Positions 1 to 7,190 of a stretch of 19,171 nucleotides of DNA are shown here, in pieces. The stretch's first letter is position 1. Each line of letters begins with the position of its first letter. The notes under the pieces are model-generated. The model was given only the letters and a program-made list of their open reading frames with translations. It made no database searches and was not told the origin of the DNA. Made by a program: the position numbers and the translations under genes. The DNA comes from JBFXAM01 sp050184295 (lineage in GTDB: Bacteria; Planctomycetota; Phycisphaerae; UBA1845; Fen-1342): NCBI GenBank assembly GCA_050184295.1, contig JBFXAM010000083.1:1-19171 (forward strand). Reading direction: 5' to 3'.

Positions 1-46
1 TCGGTCGCGGGTCAGTTTCGTGGAGAAGTGGATGTGAACGGGCGGT

Positions 47-63
47 ACGGGCGGCGCGCCCGT
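47..63. other. Short GC-rich perfect hairpin near the left edge
   Basis: Perfect inverted repeat ACGGGCG (47-53) / CGCCCGT (57-63) around a 3-nt loop. No T-tract follows, so it is not a convincing intrinsic terminator; it could be the 3' structure of a gene lying to the left of the window. No coding sequence could be supported in 1-242. Confidence 0.3.
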
Positions 64-116
64 GTCTTCCGCATGAACGGGCGAGACGCTTGTGCCGCCC
101 GGATCACACTGACCCA

Positions 117-148
117 CGACTGGAGAGTCGAGCACGGTTGCTTTTTTT
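117..148 (+). terminator. Weak terminator-like element before the first gene
   Basis: Two small back-to-back hairpins, CGACT/AGTCG (117-121, 126-130; loop GGAG) and AGCA/TGCT (131-134, 139-142; loop CGGT), run into a seven-T tract at 142-148. The stems are short, so termination would be weak. It lies about 95 nt upstream of the ATG at 243 and could close a gene to the left of the window, or form part of the leader of the first gene. Confidence 0.3.
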
Positions 149-242
149 CACGGACGGAGCGCGGCGGTCTCCTGCGCGGGCAGACGAACTGTTGGTTTGG
201 GCCGCGATCGCAACATCGCGCGAACCACCGGGAGGGATCCGC

Positions 243-1730
243 ATGTTTCATCGTGTGCGCGCCGCATTGGCGCTTGCCGCGGCGATCGGAGGCGCGGCGC
301 TTCCGGCGCTTGGACAGGTTGCGCCGGTGGAGAGTGGCTCGACGGGCTACGCCGATCTCGCCGAAGCGTGGGTCGCGCACGGCGGCGTGGCGGGCATTGG
401 GGCTCCGGACCTGATCATCAGCGAGACTTCGACGCCGATTCGCTGGGGTACGATCGACGGTGTGACGAGCTACTCGTTTTCGATCAGCACGTGCAATATC
501 GGTGACGGGGTTGCGCTGGTTCGCGACACGTCGTCGTTTCGCCCGGTGAGCGTGCAGAATCTTTATCGATTGTCGGACGGCCGCCTCGAGCAGTTGGGCA
601 TGAGCTGGGCATTTCACCAGTTCTGCGCGCTCAACACCGCCCGCTGCGGAACGTGCGAGGCGCCGTGTCCCACGACCTGCTGCGACCTGGGCATCGGCTG
701 CGCGTCGCCGGACTCCGCGTCGGCCATGGGCTCGCACTTCCGGCTCGCGAAGCGTTCGGAGATCAATGCGTTCACGAGCGAGTTTTCCTATCCGCCGGCG
801 AGCATGTCGAGCAGCGGCAATGTGCTCTTCAAACGGCTTCAGGTGAGCAACGCGGATCTCGACCCGGCGCTGAACCCGGGCGCGCAATACTTCGTCGAGC
901 ACGTCGTGGCGAGCCGCGACGAAGCGGCGGCGGGACACGGGCTGAACAACGCGTCGCACGGGCGCGTGCTGGTGGGATCGTTCAGCAACGGCGGCTACAA
1001 CCTGACGGTGCCGGCGACGGCGGTGACGAATGCGCCGGCGATCCAGGCGTGGCGCGATCACGGGCTGGGGCCCGGGCAGCCCGACGCCAGCGTCCAGATC
1101 GCAACCGTGGACGTGCCCGGCGAGGGGCGCTTCTACGTCGGTGCGAAAGCGACGCAACTCAACGCGGCGATGTGGCAGTATCAGTACGCCGTATTCAATC
1201 TCAATTCCCATCGCAGCGCCCGCGAGTTTCGCGTGCCTCTGGGGGCGGACGTCGTCGCGGCCGACGTTGGGTTTCATGACGTCGCGTATCACAGCGGCGA
1301 GACCTACAGCGGCGCGGACTGGACGAGCGGGGTCGCGAGCGGCGTGCTGACCTGGGCGACGGAGACGTTCGCGCAGAACGCGGACGCGAACGCGTTGCGC
1401 TGGGGCACGCTCTACAATTTTCGCTTTCATGCGAACGCGGCACCCGCCGACGGGCCCGTGACGCTCGGACTGTTTCGGCCGGGCACTCCCGGCGAGGTGA
1501 GCGCCGTGCTCGCGCGGCCGGGCGCCGTGACCTTCGCGGCGGGCGATCTGAATTGCGACGGCGTGGTCAACAACTTCGACATTGATCCATTCGTGCAGGC
1601 ATTGACGGACCCGCCGGGCTACGCCGCCGAGTATCCGGGTTGCAGCATCGCGCTCGGCGATGTGAACGGCGACGGAGCCGTGAACAACTTCGACATCGAC
1701 GCGTTCGTCGTGCTGCTGACGGGGCCGTAA
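243..1730 (+). CDS. Secreted protein of unknown function with C-terminal dockerin-like module
   Basis: The 495-residue product begins with a clear signal peptide (residues 1 to about 25: basic MFHRVR, then an Ala/Leu-rich core ending ALGQ), so it is exported. The ATG at 243 was chosen over an upstream in-frame start because GGGAGG (230-235) lies 7 nt before it and the signal peptide starts there. Residues about 30-430 look like a family common in planctomycete secretomes: an N-terminal region with a segment of the type SVQNLYRLSDGRLEQLGMSW, a Cys-rich loop (CGTCEAPCPTTCCDLGIGC, about residues 138-156), then a beta-rich region with no catalytic motif that I can identify. Residues 434-495 form two dockerin/EF-hand loops (DLNCDGVVNNFD and DVNGDGAVNNFD) and the protein ends LLTGP with no terminal cysteines. 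Single-gene unit: a strong terminator follows at 1792-1840. Function unknown. Confidence 0.9.
   Translation: MFHRVRAALALAAAIGGAALPALGQVAPVESGSTGYADLAEAWVAHGGVAGIGAPDLIISETSTPIRWGTIDGVTSYSFSISTCNIGDGVALVRDTSSFRPVSVQNLYRLSDGRLEQLGMSWAFHQFCALNTARCGTCEAPCPTTCCDLGIGCASPDSASAMGSHFRLAKRSEINAFTSEFSYPPASMSSSGNVLFKRLQVSNADLDPALNPGAQYFVEHVVASRDEAAAGHGLNNASHGRVLVGSFSNGGYNLTVPATAVTNAPAIQAWRDHGLGPGQPDASVQIATVDVPGEGRFYVGAKATQLNAAMWQYQYAVFNLNSHRSAREFRVPLGADVVAADVGFHDVAYHSGETYSGADWTSGVASGVLTWATETFAQNADANALRWGTLYNFRFHANAAPADGPVTLGLFRPGTPGEVSAVLARPGAVTFAAGDLNCDGVVNNFDIDPFVQALTDPPGYAAEYPGCSIALGDVNGDGAVNNFDIDAFVVLLTGP
1542..1727 (+). repeat. Dockerin-like module copy 1 (sub-type ending LLTGP)
   Basis: 62 codons encoding two DxNxDGxxNNFD calcium-loop motifs separated by a spacer with YPGC. 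One of five copies of the same module in this window (others at 5504-5689, 6863-7054, 8682-8873, 11916-12107). This copy lacks the CLTGxCP ending. Confidence 0.9.
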
Positions 1731-1791
1731 GCGACCCGCCGCGGCTAGCGGCGCGGCGACCACTCGCCCCTCGTATCGCTGACAAGCCGGC

Positions 1792-1840
1792 GCCCGTCGT
1801 CGACCGTGTTCGCGGTCGGCGGCGGGCCACTCTTTTTTTT
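1792..1840 (+). terminator. Strong Rho-independent terminator
   Basis: A 15-pair stem (1792-1806 with 1813-1827, two G-U pairs), loop TGTTCG, followed by CAC and a tract of eight T residues (1833-1840) then CTC. It lies 61 nt after the stop of the 243-1730 gene and separates it from the next unit. Confidence 0.85.
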
Positions 1841-1920
1841 CTCTCCCACTGTCAGAATCGGCCCGGTCGGATCGCAAGGAAGGCGAGCGGCGGGCGTTCG
1901 GGCCCCGCCGATCGGGTGAA

Positions 1921-1972
1921 CCGCGGTGCGGCTCGGGCGACGAAATGGACCCCGTGGTCCGAGCCGCCGCGG
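1921..1972 (+). other. Structured leader hairpin upstream of the tail-fibre-like gene
   Basis: Outer arms CCGCGG (1921-1926) and CCGCGG (1967-1972), then CGGCTC (1929-1934) with GAGCCG (1961-1966) after a 2-nt bulge, and an inner hairpin GGACC (1947-1951) / GGTCC (1956-1960) with loop CCGT. It ends 43 nt before the ATG at 2016 and has no T-tract, so it looks like a folded 5' UTR and not a terminator. Two G residues of the outer arm could compete with the inner hairpin for 1959-1960. Confidence 0.4.
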
Positions 1973-2015
1973 GATCGGCTTTCACGAACCAAACCTCAGC
2001 AGCAGGAGCGATGTC

Positions 2016-3608
2016 ATGCGACGGATGAGCAACGGCTTACTCGCGCTTTCGACGGCGGTGCTGGCGGCGAGCGCCGCGGCGGATGTGCCGCGGCTGTTCA
2101 ACTACCAGGGCAAACTCGCCGGATACACCAACGAAGTGGTTTCGCTGCAAGTGAGCTTCTGGAATGCGTCCAGCGGCGGCTCGCAGCTTTTCACCGAGAC
2201 GCACACGGGTGTGACGCTTCAGGACGGCGTGTTCGCAATCCGCGTCGGTTCGAACAGCGGCGGGCTGCCCACGAGCGTCGCGATTCCGCCGGTGTTCATC
2301 GGACTCGCGATCAACGGCGGCGCCGAGTTGACGCCGCGGACGCGGCTGGTGAGCGTGCCGTTCGCGTTCCGGGCGCTCGGTGCGGAGGCGCTGCTGATCC
2401 CCGGGTCGACGACCGCAGCGGCGACGGTCGACGCGGACGGTCACGTTGTCGTGGACGGGCGCGTCGAGATGGGCGCAACGGGGGACGGCGGCGGGCTGCT
2501 GTCCGTGCGGAATGCAGCGGACCTGAAGACCGTGGAGCTCGACGGCGAAGACTCGGCGAGCGGCGGGCGCGTCGAGGTCTACAACGGGGTCGCGAACAGC
2601 AATGTGGCTACGGTCGTGCTCGACGGAAACGAGGCCGGCGATTCACGCGTCGACCTGTTCGACGCGAACGGGTTCGACGCGATTCGGCTGCACGCGGACC
2701 TTCAGAACGACGCGCCCGAGCTGTCGCTGTTTGCCGGCGCGCAGAGCGGGCAGATTCGCGAGACCGTTCAGATCGCGGGGAACTTCGACCCGGACGCGAC
2801 CGGCGCGGGCGAGGTGCGCCTCCGACGCGTCGATGCAAGCGGGACGGCGGTGACGACCGCAATCCTGGCGGCGACGAGCGACACCGCGCTCGGCGACCCG
2901 GGCTCGGGCGGCTATCTGCAACTGAACTACCAGGACGGCAGCCCGGTGTTCACCGTGAAGGCGGGCGCAGGCACGAGCGCGATCGTGCCGGCGTCGATGG
3001 AGCTGCGAAACGTCGGCAGCCAGAGCGACCAGCGCTTTGTCGCGACGACCTCGTCGCTGGCGCTTTACAACACGAGCAATGATCTGACCGCAGCCATCTA
3101 CGGGTCTTCGGGCAGCGCGAGCTTCGACGGCGACGTGACGATCGGCGGCACGACCACCACCGGTGTGCTCACGATCACGGGCGGCTCGGACCTCTCCGAG
3201 CGCTTCGACATCCGAACGAACACGGCCGCGATCGAAGCGGGCGTCGTCGTCTGCATCGACCCGGCGAACCCCGGAAAGCTCCTCGTCAGCGAGAAGGCCT
3301 ATGACCGCACCATCGCGGGCGTCATCAGCGGCGCGGGCGGCGTGAATCCGGGCATGGTGATGAGCCAGACCGGCACGATCGCCGACGGCAAGCTGCCGGT
3401 GGCGCTCACGGGGCGCGTGTGGGTGCGGTGTGACGCCAGCGCGGGCGGGATCGAACCGGGCGACCTGCTGACCACCGCCGACGCGCCGGGCTGCGCCATG
3501 AAGGTGACGGACCACGCGCGGGCGCAGGGCGCGGTGCTTGGCAAGGCGATGTCGCCGCTGGCGGCGGGCGAGCGCGGGCTCGTCCTGGTGCTGGTGAACC
3601 TCCAGTAA
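2016..3608 (+). CDS. Secreted tail-fibre-like beta-repeat protein
   Basis: 530 residues. The ATG at 2016 is preceded by AGGAG (2004-2008) at 7 nt and opens a signal peptide (MRRMSNGLLALSTAVLAASAAAD). Residues about 24-125 form a domain (FNYQGKLAG..., SVPFAFRALGAEAL) often found at the N-terminus of bacterial secreted proteins with phage tail-fibre-like architecture. Residues about 130-385 are Gly/Asp/Val-rich short beta repeats (RVEVYNG, RVDLFDANG, ELSLFAG, YLQLNYQDG), consistent with a fibrous beta stalk. From residue 389 (GGSDLSERFDI) a conserved C-terminal domain follows: PGKLLVSEKAYDRTIAGVIS, ALTGRVWVRCDAS, IEPGDLLTTADAPGCAMKV, ending LVLVLVNLQ; this domain occurs next to tail-spike or S74-type modules, but I see no S74 catalytic dyad. 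No dockerin-like tag. First gene of a probable operon: the next gene starts 30 nt downstream. Likely surface-exposed or extracellular; exact role unknown. Confidence 0.88.
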   Translation: MRRMSNGLLALSTAVLAASAAADVPRLFNYQGKLAGYTNEVVSLQVSFWNASSGGSQLFTETHTGVTLQDGVFAIRVGSNSGGLPTSVAIPPVFIGLAINGGAELTPRTRLVSVPFAFRALGAEALLIPGSTTAAATVDADGHVVVDGRVEMGATGDGGGLLSVRNAADLKTVELDGEDSASGGRVEVYNGVANSNVATVVLDGNEAGDSRVDLFDANGFDAIRLHADLQNDAPELSLFAGAQSGQIRETVQIAGNFDPDATGAGEVRLRRVDASGTAVTTAILAATSDTALGDPGSGGYLQLNYQDGSPVFTVKAGAGTSAIVPASMELRNVGSQSDQRFVATTSSLALYNTSNDLTAAIYGSSGSASFDGDVTIGGTTTTGVLTITGGSDLSERFDIRTNTAAIEAGVVVCIDPANPGKLLVSEKAYDRTIAGVISGAGGVNPGMVMSQTGTIADGKLPVALTGRVWVRCDASAGGIEPGDLLTTADAPGCAMKVTDHARAQGAVLGKAMSPLAAGERGLVLVLVNLQ

Positions 3609-3638
3609 CACACGCGAAACGAAAGGAGCACCAGAGCC

Positions 3639-5225
3639 ATGAGAACGAAACGATGCAACACTCGAGTCGTCGCGGCGGCGGCGCTCGCGGCGGCGTGGAG
3701 CGTGACGGCCGGCGCGCAGCCGGTGGATGCGAACGTGCCGGCCGGCGGCGCTGCGACGGCGGCGCCGACCTCGGTGAAGCGCGCGTTCGCGATCACCACG
3801 ATGCCGGCGCGACCGGCGGTCGCGCTGCAACCGGGCGCGGTGCCGATCGCGGTCGACGTCGCGCTGCTGAGCGCGTTGCGAGCGGACGAGCCAGTGAGGT
3901 TTGCGCTGACCGCGGACCGTGAGTTGGAAGGCGTCGTGCAGCGGATCGAACGGCGCAGCGCGACGCGCTTCAGCGTGTTCGGCCGCGTCGCGGACGACGC
4001 GGACGGGTACTTCATCCTGGCGGTGGAGGACAACGTGGCGGCCGGCATCTTTGAGTCGCCGGTACACGGGGCGCTGCACAAGCTCGTGCATCTGGGCGAC
4101 GGCGTCAGCCAGATCGCGCCGATCGACCGGCGGAACGCGCCGGAGTGTGCTCTGCCCGCGAACGCAGGCGCGGCGAATCGCGGCGCGGTTCAGCCCGCGG
4201 TGTCCGGGGCGCCGAGCGCATCCGCGCGTGCGAGCGAACGCGGCGGCGACGGCGACGAAGGCGGCATCGCGGGAGGATGTCCCGCGCCGCCGGAGAACTT
4301 CGACGTGATCATCGCGTACACGCAGGCGGCGGCGGCGGAGGCGGGCGGGACGACGGCGATCCAGGCGGTGGCGCAGCTCGCGGTCGATCAGGCCAACCAG
4401 GCGTACGACGACAGCGAGATCGACCCGCGCATGACGCTGTTGTTCACCAAGCAGGTGCCGTATGTCGAATCGCAGGACATTTACGACGACCGCGACGCGC
4501 TGGCGGATCCGACCGACAACCAGCTCGACGCGCTGCACGACGATCGCGACGAGTTCGGCGCCGACTTCGTTTGCCTCTTCGTGGCCGCGGTGAACAACTC
4601 CAACGCGGCCGGCGTGGCGTTCTGCACGCCGACCGGCCCCGAGGAAGGCTTCTGCGTCGTACTGCAAAGCCAGGCCGTGTCGAACATCAGCTTCGCGCAC
4701 GAGATCGGACACTTGCAGGGCTGTGCGCACGATTTCGGCAACGCCGGCGTCGGCTGCAACGAGACCTGCTATGCGTACGGCTGGCGGTTTTTCGGCAACA
4801 GCGGGAGCGGCTGGCGCACGGTGATGGCGTACAACAACAACGCCGGCGACTTCACGCGCATCGCGAAGTTCTCGAACCCCGGCGTGAATCACGACGGCCA
4901 GCCGACCGGCAACGACAACAACCCGTGCATCGTGAACGAAAACAACGCCCGGCTGATCAACGAGACCGCGCTCAGCCGCGAGTCGTGGCGTTCGCCGCGG
5001 TTCGACGTGTGGGTCGAGCAGGGCGCGAGCGCGCCGCGCGCCGGCACGCATCGCTATCCGTGGGCGACGGTCGCGACCGGCGCGGCGAACATCTACAGCG
5101 GGACGCGCATCCCGCTCGTACAGCCGGTGCTCAACATCAAATCCGGCTCGTACGACGAAACTCTAACCATCAGCACGCCGATGACGATCCGCTCCTGCGG
5201 CGGCGCGGCGACGATTGGACGGTAA
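3639..5225 (+). CDS. Secreted metzincin zinc metalloprotease (reprolysin/M12-like), untagged
   Basis: 528 residues, with AAGGAG (3623-3628) 10 nt before the ATG and a signal peptide (MRTKRCNTRVVAAAALAAAWSV...GAQ). Residues about 40-175 resemble a protease prodomain. The catalytic domain contains HEIGHLQGCAHD at residues 354-365, the HExxHxxGxxH zinc site of metzincins with Asp after the third His, and a Met-turn (RTVMAY) about 40 residues later. Several Cys residues around the site suggest disulfides in an exported enzyme. The C-terminus (about 450-528: THRYPWATVATGAANIYSGT, then LNIKSGSYDETLTIS and TIGR) looks like the first rung of a right-handed beta-helix domain. Unlike most neighbours it has no dockerin-like module, but the gene 2 nt downstream encodes one on its own small protein. 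Probably co-transcribed with 2016-3608 and 5228-5692. Substrate unknown. Confidence 0.9.
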   Translation: MRTKRCNTRVVAAAALAAAWSVTAGAQPVDANVPAGGAATAAPTSVKRAFAITTMPARPAVALQPGAVPIAVDVALLSALRADEPVRFALTADRELEGVVQRIERRSATRFSVFGRVADDADGYFILAVEDNVAAGIFESPVHGALHKLVHLGDGVSQIAPIDRRNAPECALPANAGAANRGAVQPAVSGAPSASARASERGGDGDEGGIAGGCPAPPENFDVIIAYTQAAAAEAGGTTAIQAVAQLAVDQANQAYDDSEIDPRMTLLFTKQVPYVESQDIYDDRDALADPTDNQLDALHDDRDEFGADFVCLFVAAVNNSNAAGVAFCTPTGPEEGFCVVLQSQAVSNISFAHEIGHLQGCAHDFGNAGVGCNETCYAYGWRFFGNSGSGWRTVMAYNNNAGDFTRIAKFSNPGVNHDGQPTGNDNNPCIVNENNARLINETALSRESWRSPRFDVWVEQGASAPRAGTHRYPWATVATGAANIYSGTRIPLVQPVLNIKSGSYDETLTISTPMTIRSCGGAATIGR

Positions 5226-5227
5226 CC

Positions 5228-5692
5228 ATGACCACGCTGAATCACCACACGATGAGAACCGATGGAACCACGCGCAGGCGGAGCGGCGGGCGGCGAGCGT
5301 TCGCGGCGATGCTGGTGCTGGCGGCGACGGCCGGCGGGGCGGCGGCGCAGGTGTTACGCCCGGTGCTTTCGAGCAGTGGCGAAGTGCTCGATGACGGATC
5401 GATCACGGTGCTGGGCGAGTTCGCCGTCGGAACGACCAGCGCCGGCAGTGAGCGCGTCGAGCAGGGCGTCGTGCCGTGCTGGGCCGGTGCCGCGATAACG
5501 CCAGGCGATCTGAACTGCGACGGCGTGGCGAACAACTTCGATATCACGCCGTTCGTGCTGGCGCTGGCGGACCCGGCGGCGTACGCGGCGATGTACCCCG
5601 ACTGTCCGATTCTGAACGCGGATGCGAACGGCGACGGGCTGGTCAATAACTTCGACATCGACGCGTTCGTGGCGCTGCTCGTCGGGCCGTAG
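5228..5692 (+). CDS. Small secreted protein consisting mainly of a dockerin-like module
   Basis: 154 residues starting 2 nt after the stop of the metalloprotease gene, which suggests translational coupling; no strong Shine-Dalgarno sequence is visible before 5228 or before the in-frame ATG at 5252, so the exact start is uncertain. A twin-arginine-like basic stretch (TTRRRSGGRRAF) leads into a hydrophobic Ala/Leu core ending GGAAAQ, a plausible long signal peptide. Residues about 42-90 (SSSGEVLDDGSITVLGEFAV, VEQGVVPCWAG) resemble a short beta domain common near the ends of planctomycete secreted proteins. Residues 93-154 are the dockerin-like tandem loops (DLNCDGVANNFD, DANGDGLVNNFD), ending ALLVGP. 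No enzymatic domain. It may act as a detached anchoring or adaptor subunit for the adjacent untagged protease (inference). Intergenic DNA follows to 5956. Confidence 0.82.
   Translation: MTTLNHHTMRTDGTTRRRSGGRRAFAAMLVLAATAGGAAAQVLRPVLSSSGEVLDDGSITVLGEFAVGTTSAGSERVEQGVVPCWAGAAITPGDLNCDGVANNFDITPFVLALADPAAYAAMYPDCPILNADANGDGLVNNFDIDAFVALLVGP
5504..5689 (+). repeat. Dockerin-like module copy 2 (sub-type ending LLVGP)
   Basis: 62 codons; two DxNxDGxxNNFD-type loops (the second has DANGDG), spacer with YPDC, and no terminal cysteine pair, matching copy 1. Confidence 0.9.
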
Positions 5693-5833
5693 CGGCACGT
5701 GGGCAGATCGCGGAAAGGTGCGGAACCGGTCGACGGCGGGGCGCGAAATGCGTTCCGGCGGCGACCGGCTCTCTTTCGCGGGTGCGGGAGCGGCGGCGAG
5801 AAAAAATCGGCCGAATCGCGCAGGAGAATTGGC

Positions 5834-5863
5834 TTGTGCGGCGCGGTCGCCGTTTGGTAGCCT
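5834..5863 (+). promoter_or_regulatory. Possible weak sigma70-like promoter for the beta-propeller gene
   Basis: TTGTGC (5834-5839) and TAGCCT (5858-5863) with an 18-bp spacer. Both hexamers are imperfect, and planctomycete promoter consensus is poorly known, so this is a weak call. If it is real, the hairpin at 5886-5935 lies inside the leader. Confidence 0.25.
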
Positions 5864-5885
5864 GCACGTTTGGCGAATCTACGGG

Positions 5886-5935
5886 CCGGGCGTCGAGGTC
5901 AAGGGTCGAGTCGACGTCCGGCGCCCCGCTTTTTT
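5886..5935 (+). terminator. Intrinsic-terminator-like hairpin just upstream of a ribosome binding site
   Basis: Arms CCGGGCGTCGA (5886-5896) and TCGACGTCCGG (5911-5921) give 11 pairs with one G-U. The second arm is followed by CGCCCCGC and six T residues (5930-5935), then CTTCT. It ends 11 nt before the GGAGG of the next gene. It may terminate the 2016-5692 operon, or act as an attenuator in the leader of the 5957 gene. Confidence 0.6.
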
Positions 5936-5956
5936 CTTCTGAATACGGAGGCGCTC

Positions 5957-7057
5957 ATGAAGCCAGCGAACGTGATGCTTCGAACTTCGACGGCGTGGAT
6001 CGCGGCGGCGACCGCGTGGGCCTGGGTCGGCGCGGCGACGGCCGATCTGATGATCCCCGACAGCGGCACCGGCGATCGGATCATGCTCTTCGACGATCAG
6101 ACCGGGGCATTGATCGACGCCGACTGGCTAACGGACATCGGCGCGGTCGGTTGGGCGTTCACGACGCCGAAAGAGGCGATGCTGGTAAATGACGAGATCT
6201 GGGTTGCCGACCAGGTGACCGACGGCGTCCATCGGTTCGATCGCGAGGGGAACTTCCTGAGCAGCATCACGGCGCACCCCGGCGGGGGCGTGCTCGACAA
6301 CATCCGCGGCATTGGATCGGACGGAACGACCGTGTATGTCACGGTCTTTCACGGCACGGCGGCGCTCCGCGGCATCGCAACGTATGACACGAGCGGCACG
6401 CCGCTCAGCTTCTGGCCGATCAGTGCGAGCCTGTTCGACGTCGAGCCGTTCGCGGGCGACGTGCTGATCGCGAACGAGGGGCCGGACAACATCGAGCGGT
6501 ACACCACGGCCGGCGCGTTCATCAACAACTTCGCGACGGGCGTGATTTTCCCGCAGCAGATTCTGGTGCTGGACGACGGCAGCGTGATCGCGGTGAGCAG
6601 CATTTCGACCGCCGGCATCGAGGGCGTGTATCACTACGAGCCGGACGGCGCGCTGCGCCGCTATATCAACACCGAGAGCGCCAAAATGCAGTTCGGCGAG
6701 CTGGTGCCGCGCGGCGCGTATCTGCTGGGCGACGGGAACTACCTGGTCGCGACGAGCATCGGCGTGTTCAAGTTCGACTCCACCACGGAGATGTGGTCGT
6801 CGATCCTGACCGGCGTGAACGCGCAGTACATCACGTATCTGCCGCCCGCGGGCGGGCTGATCGGCGATTTGAACTGCGACGGAGTCGTCAACAACTTCGA
6901 CATCGACCCGTTCGTGCTGGCGCTGACCGATCCGGCCGCGTACGCGGCGGCGTTTCCGAATTGCGACATCAACAACGCGGACATCAATGACGACGGCATG
7001 GTCAATAACTTCGACATCGATCCGTTCGTGGCGTGCCTGACCGGCGGGTGCCCGTAG
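5957..7057 (+). CDS. Secreted beta-propeller-like protein with dockerin-like module
   Basis: 366 residues. The ATG at 5957 has GGAGG (5947-5951) at 5 nt and opens a signal peptide (MKPANVMLRTSTAWIAAATA...ATAD). Residues about 25-295 consist of repeated short beta units of NHL/SMP-30/YncE style: IMLFDDQTGALIDADWL, AMLVNDEIWVADQVTDGVHR, TVYVTVFHG, VLIANEGPDNIERYTTAG, ILVLDDGSVIAVSSIST, GVYHYEPDGALRRYI. This suggests a six-bladed propeller of the kind often used for ligand binding or display; no catalytic residues can be assigned. Residues 303-366 are the dockerin-like tandem loops (DLNCDGVVNNFD, DINDDGMVNNFD), ending CLTGGCP with a terminal cysteine pair. Bounded upstream by the hairpin at 5886-5935 and downstream by the terminator at 7092-7138, so probably monocistronic. 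Function unknown beyond a secreted binding or structural role. Confidence 0.88.
   Translation: MKPANVMLRTSTAWIAAATAWAWVGAATADLMIPDSGTGDRIMLFDDQTGALIDADWLTDIGAVGWAFTTPKEAMLVNDEIWVADQVTDGVHRFDREGNFLSSITAHPGGGVLDNIRGIGSDGTTVYVTVFHGTAALRGIATYDTSGTPLSFWPISASLFDVEPFAGDVLIANEGPDNIERYTTAGAFINNFATGVIFPQQILVLDDGSVIAVSSISTAGIEGVYHYEPDGALRRYINTESAKMQFGELVPRGAYLLGDGNYLVATSIGVFKFDSTTEMWSSILTGVNAQYITYLPPAGGLIGDLNCDGVVNNFDIDPFVLALTDPAAYAAAFPNCDINNADINDDGMVNNFDIDPFVACLTGGCP
6863..7054 (+). repeat. Dockerin-like module copy 3 (sub-type ending CLTGGCP)
   Basis: 64 codons with two calcium-loop motifs, spacer AAFPNCDI, and a terminal CxxxxC pair. The DNA is very similar to copies 4 and 5. Confidence 0.9.
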
Positions 7058-7091
7058 GCGCTCGTCCGTAACCGACTCGCAACGTGCAGAC

Positions 7092-7138
7092 GGCGCGTCC
7101 GGCTCGACCCAAGCAGCGAGCGGACGCGCCGATGTTTT
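7092..7138 (+). terminator. Rho-independent terminator
   Basis: Arms GGCGCGTCCGGCTCG (7092-7106) and CGAGCGGACGCGCC (7117-7130) form 14 pairs with one bulged G; loop ACCCAAGCAG; followed by GATG and TTTT (7135-7138). It lies 34 nt after the stop of the beta-propeller gene. Confidence 0.7.
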
Positions 7139-7190
7139 GGTCGGAGCCTTCGCGGGTCTTATCGGCGTCGAGAGATTGGGGGCAGTCCTT

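Noticed and set aside
3180..3605. Peptidase S74 chaperone domain at the end of the tail-fibre-like protein
   Set aside because: The domain resembles sequences found next to S74 modules, but the Ser-Lys dyad region of S74 itself was not recognisable.
2643..5051. Very long minus-strand open frame (about 800 codons), with others at 12-1985, 7002-9191, 10698-12173, 12684-13895 and 16374-18305
   Set aside because: They lie antisense to well-supported genes, are rich in Arg, Ala, His and Val with no domain or signal peptide, and are expected in high-GC DNA where stop codons are rare on the opposite strand.
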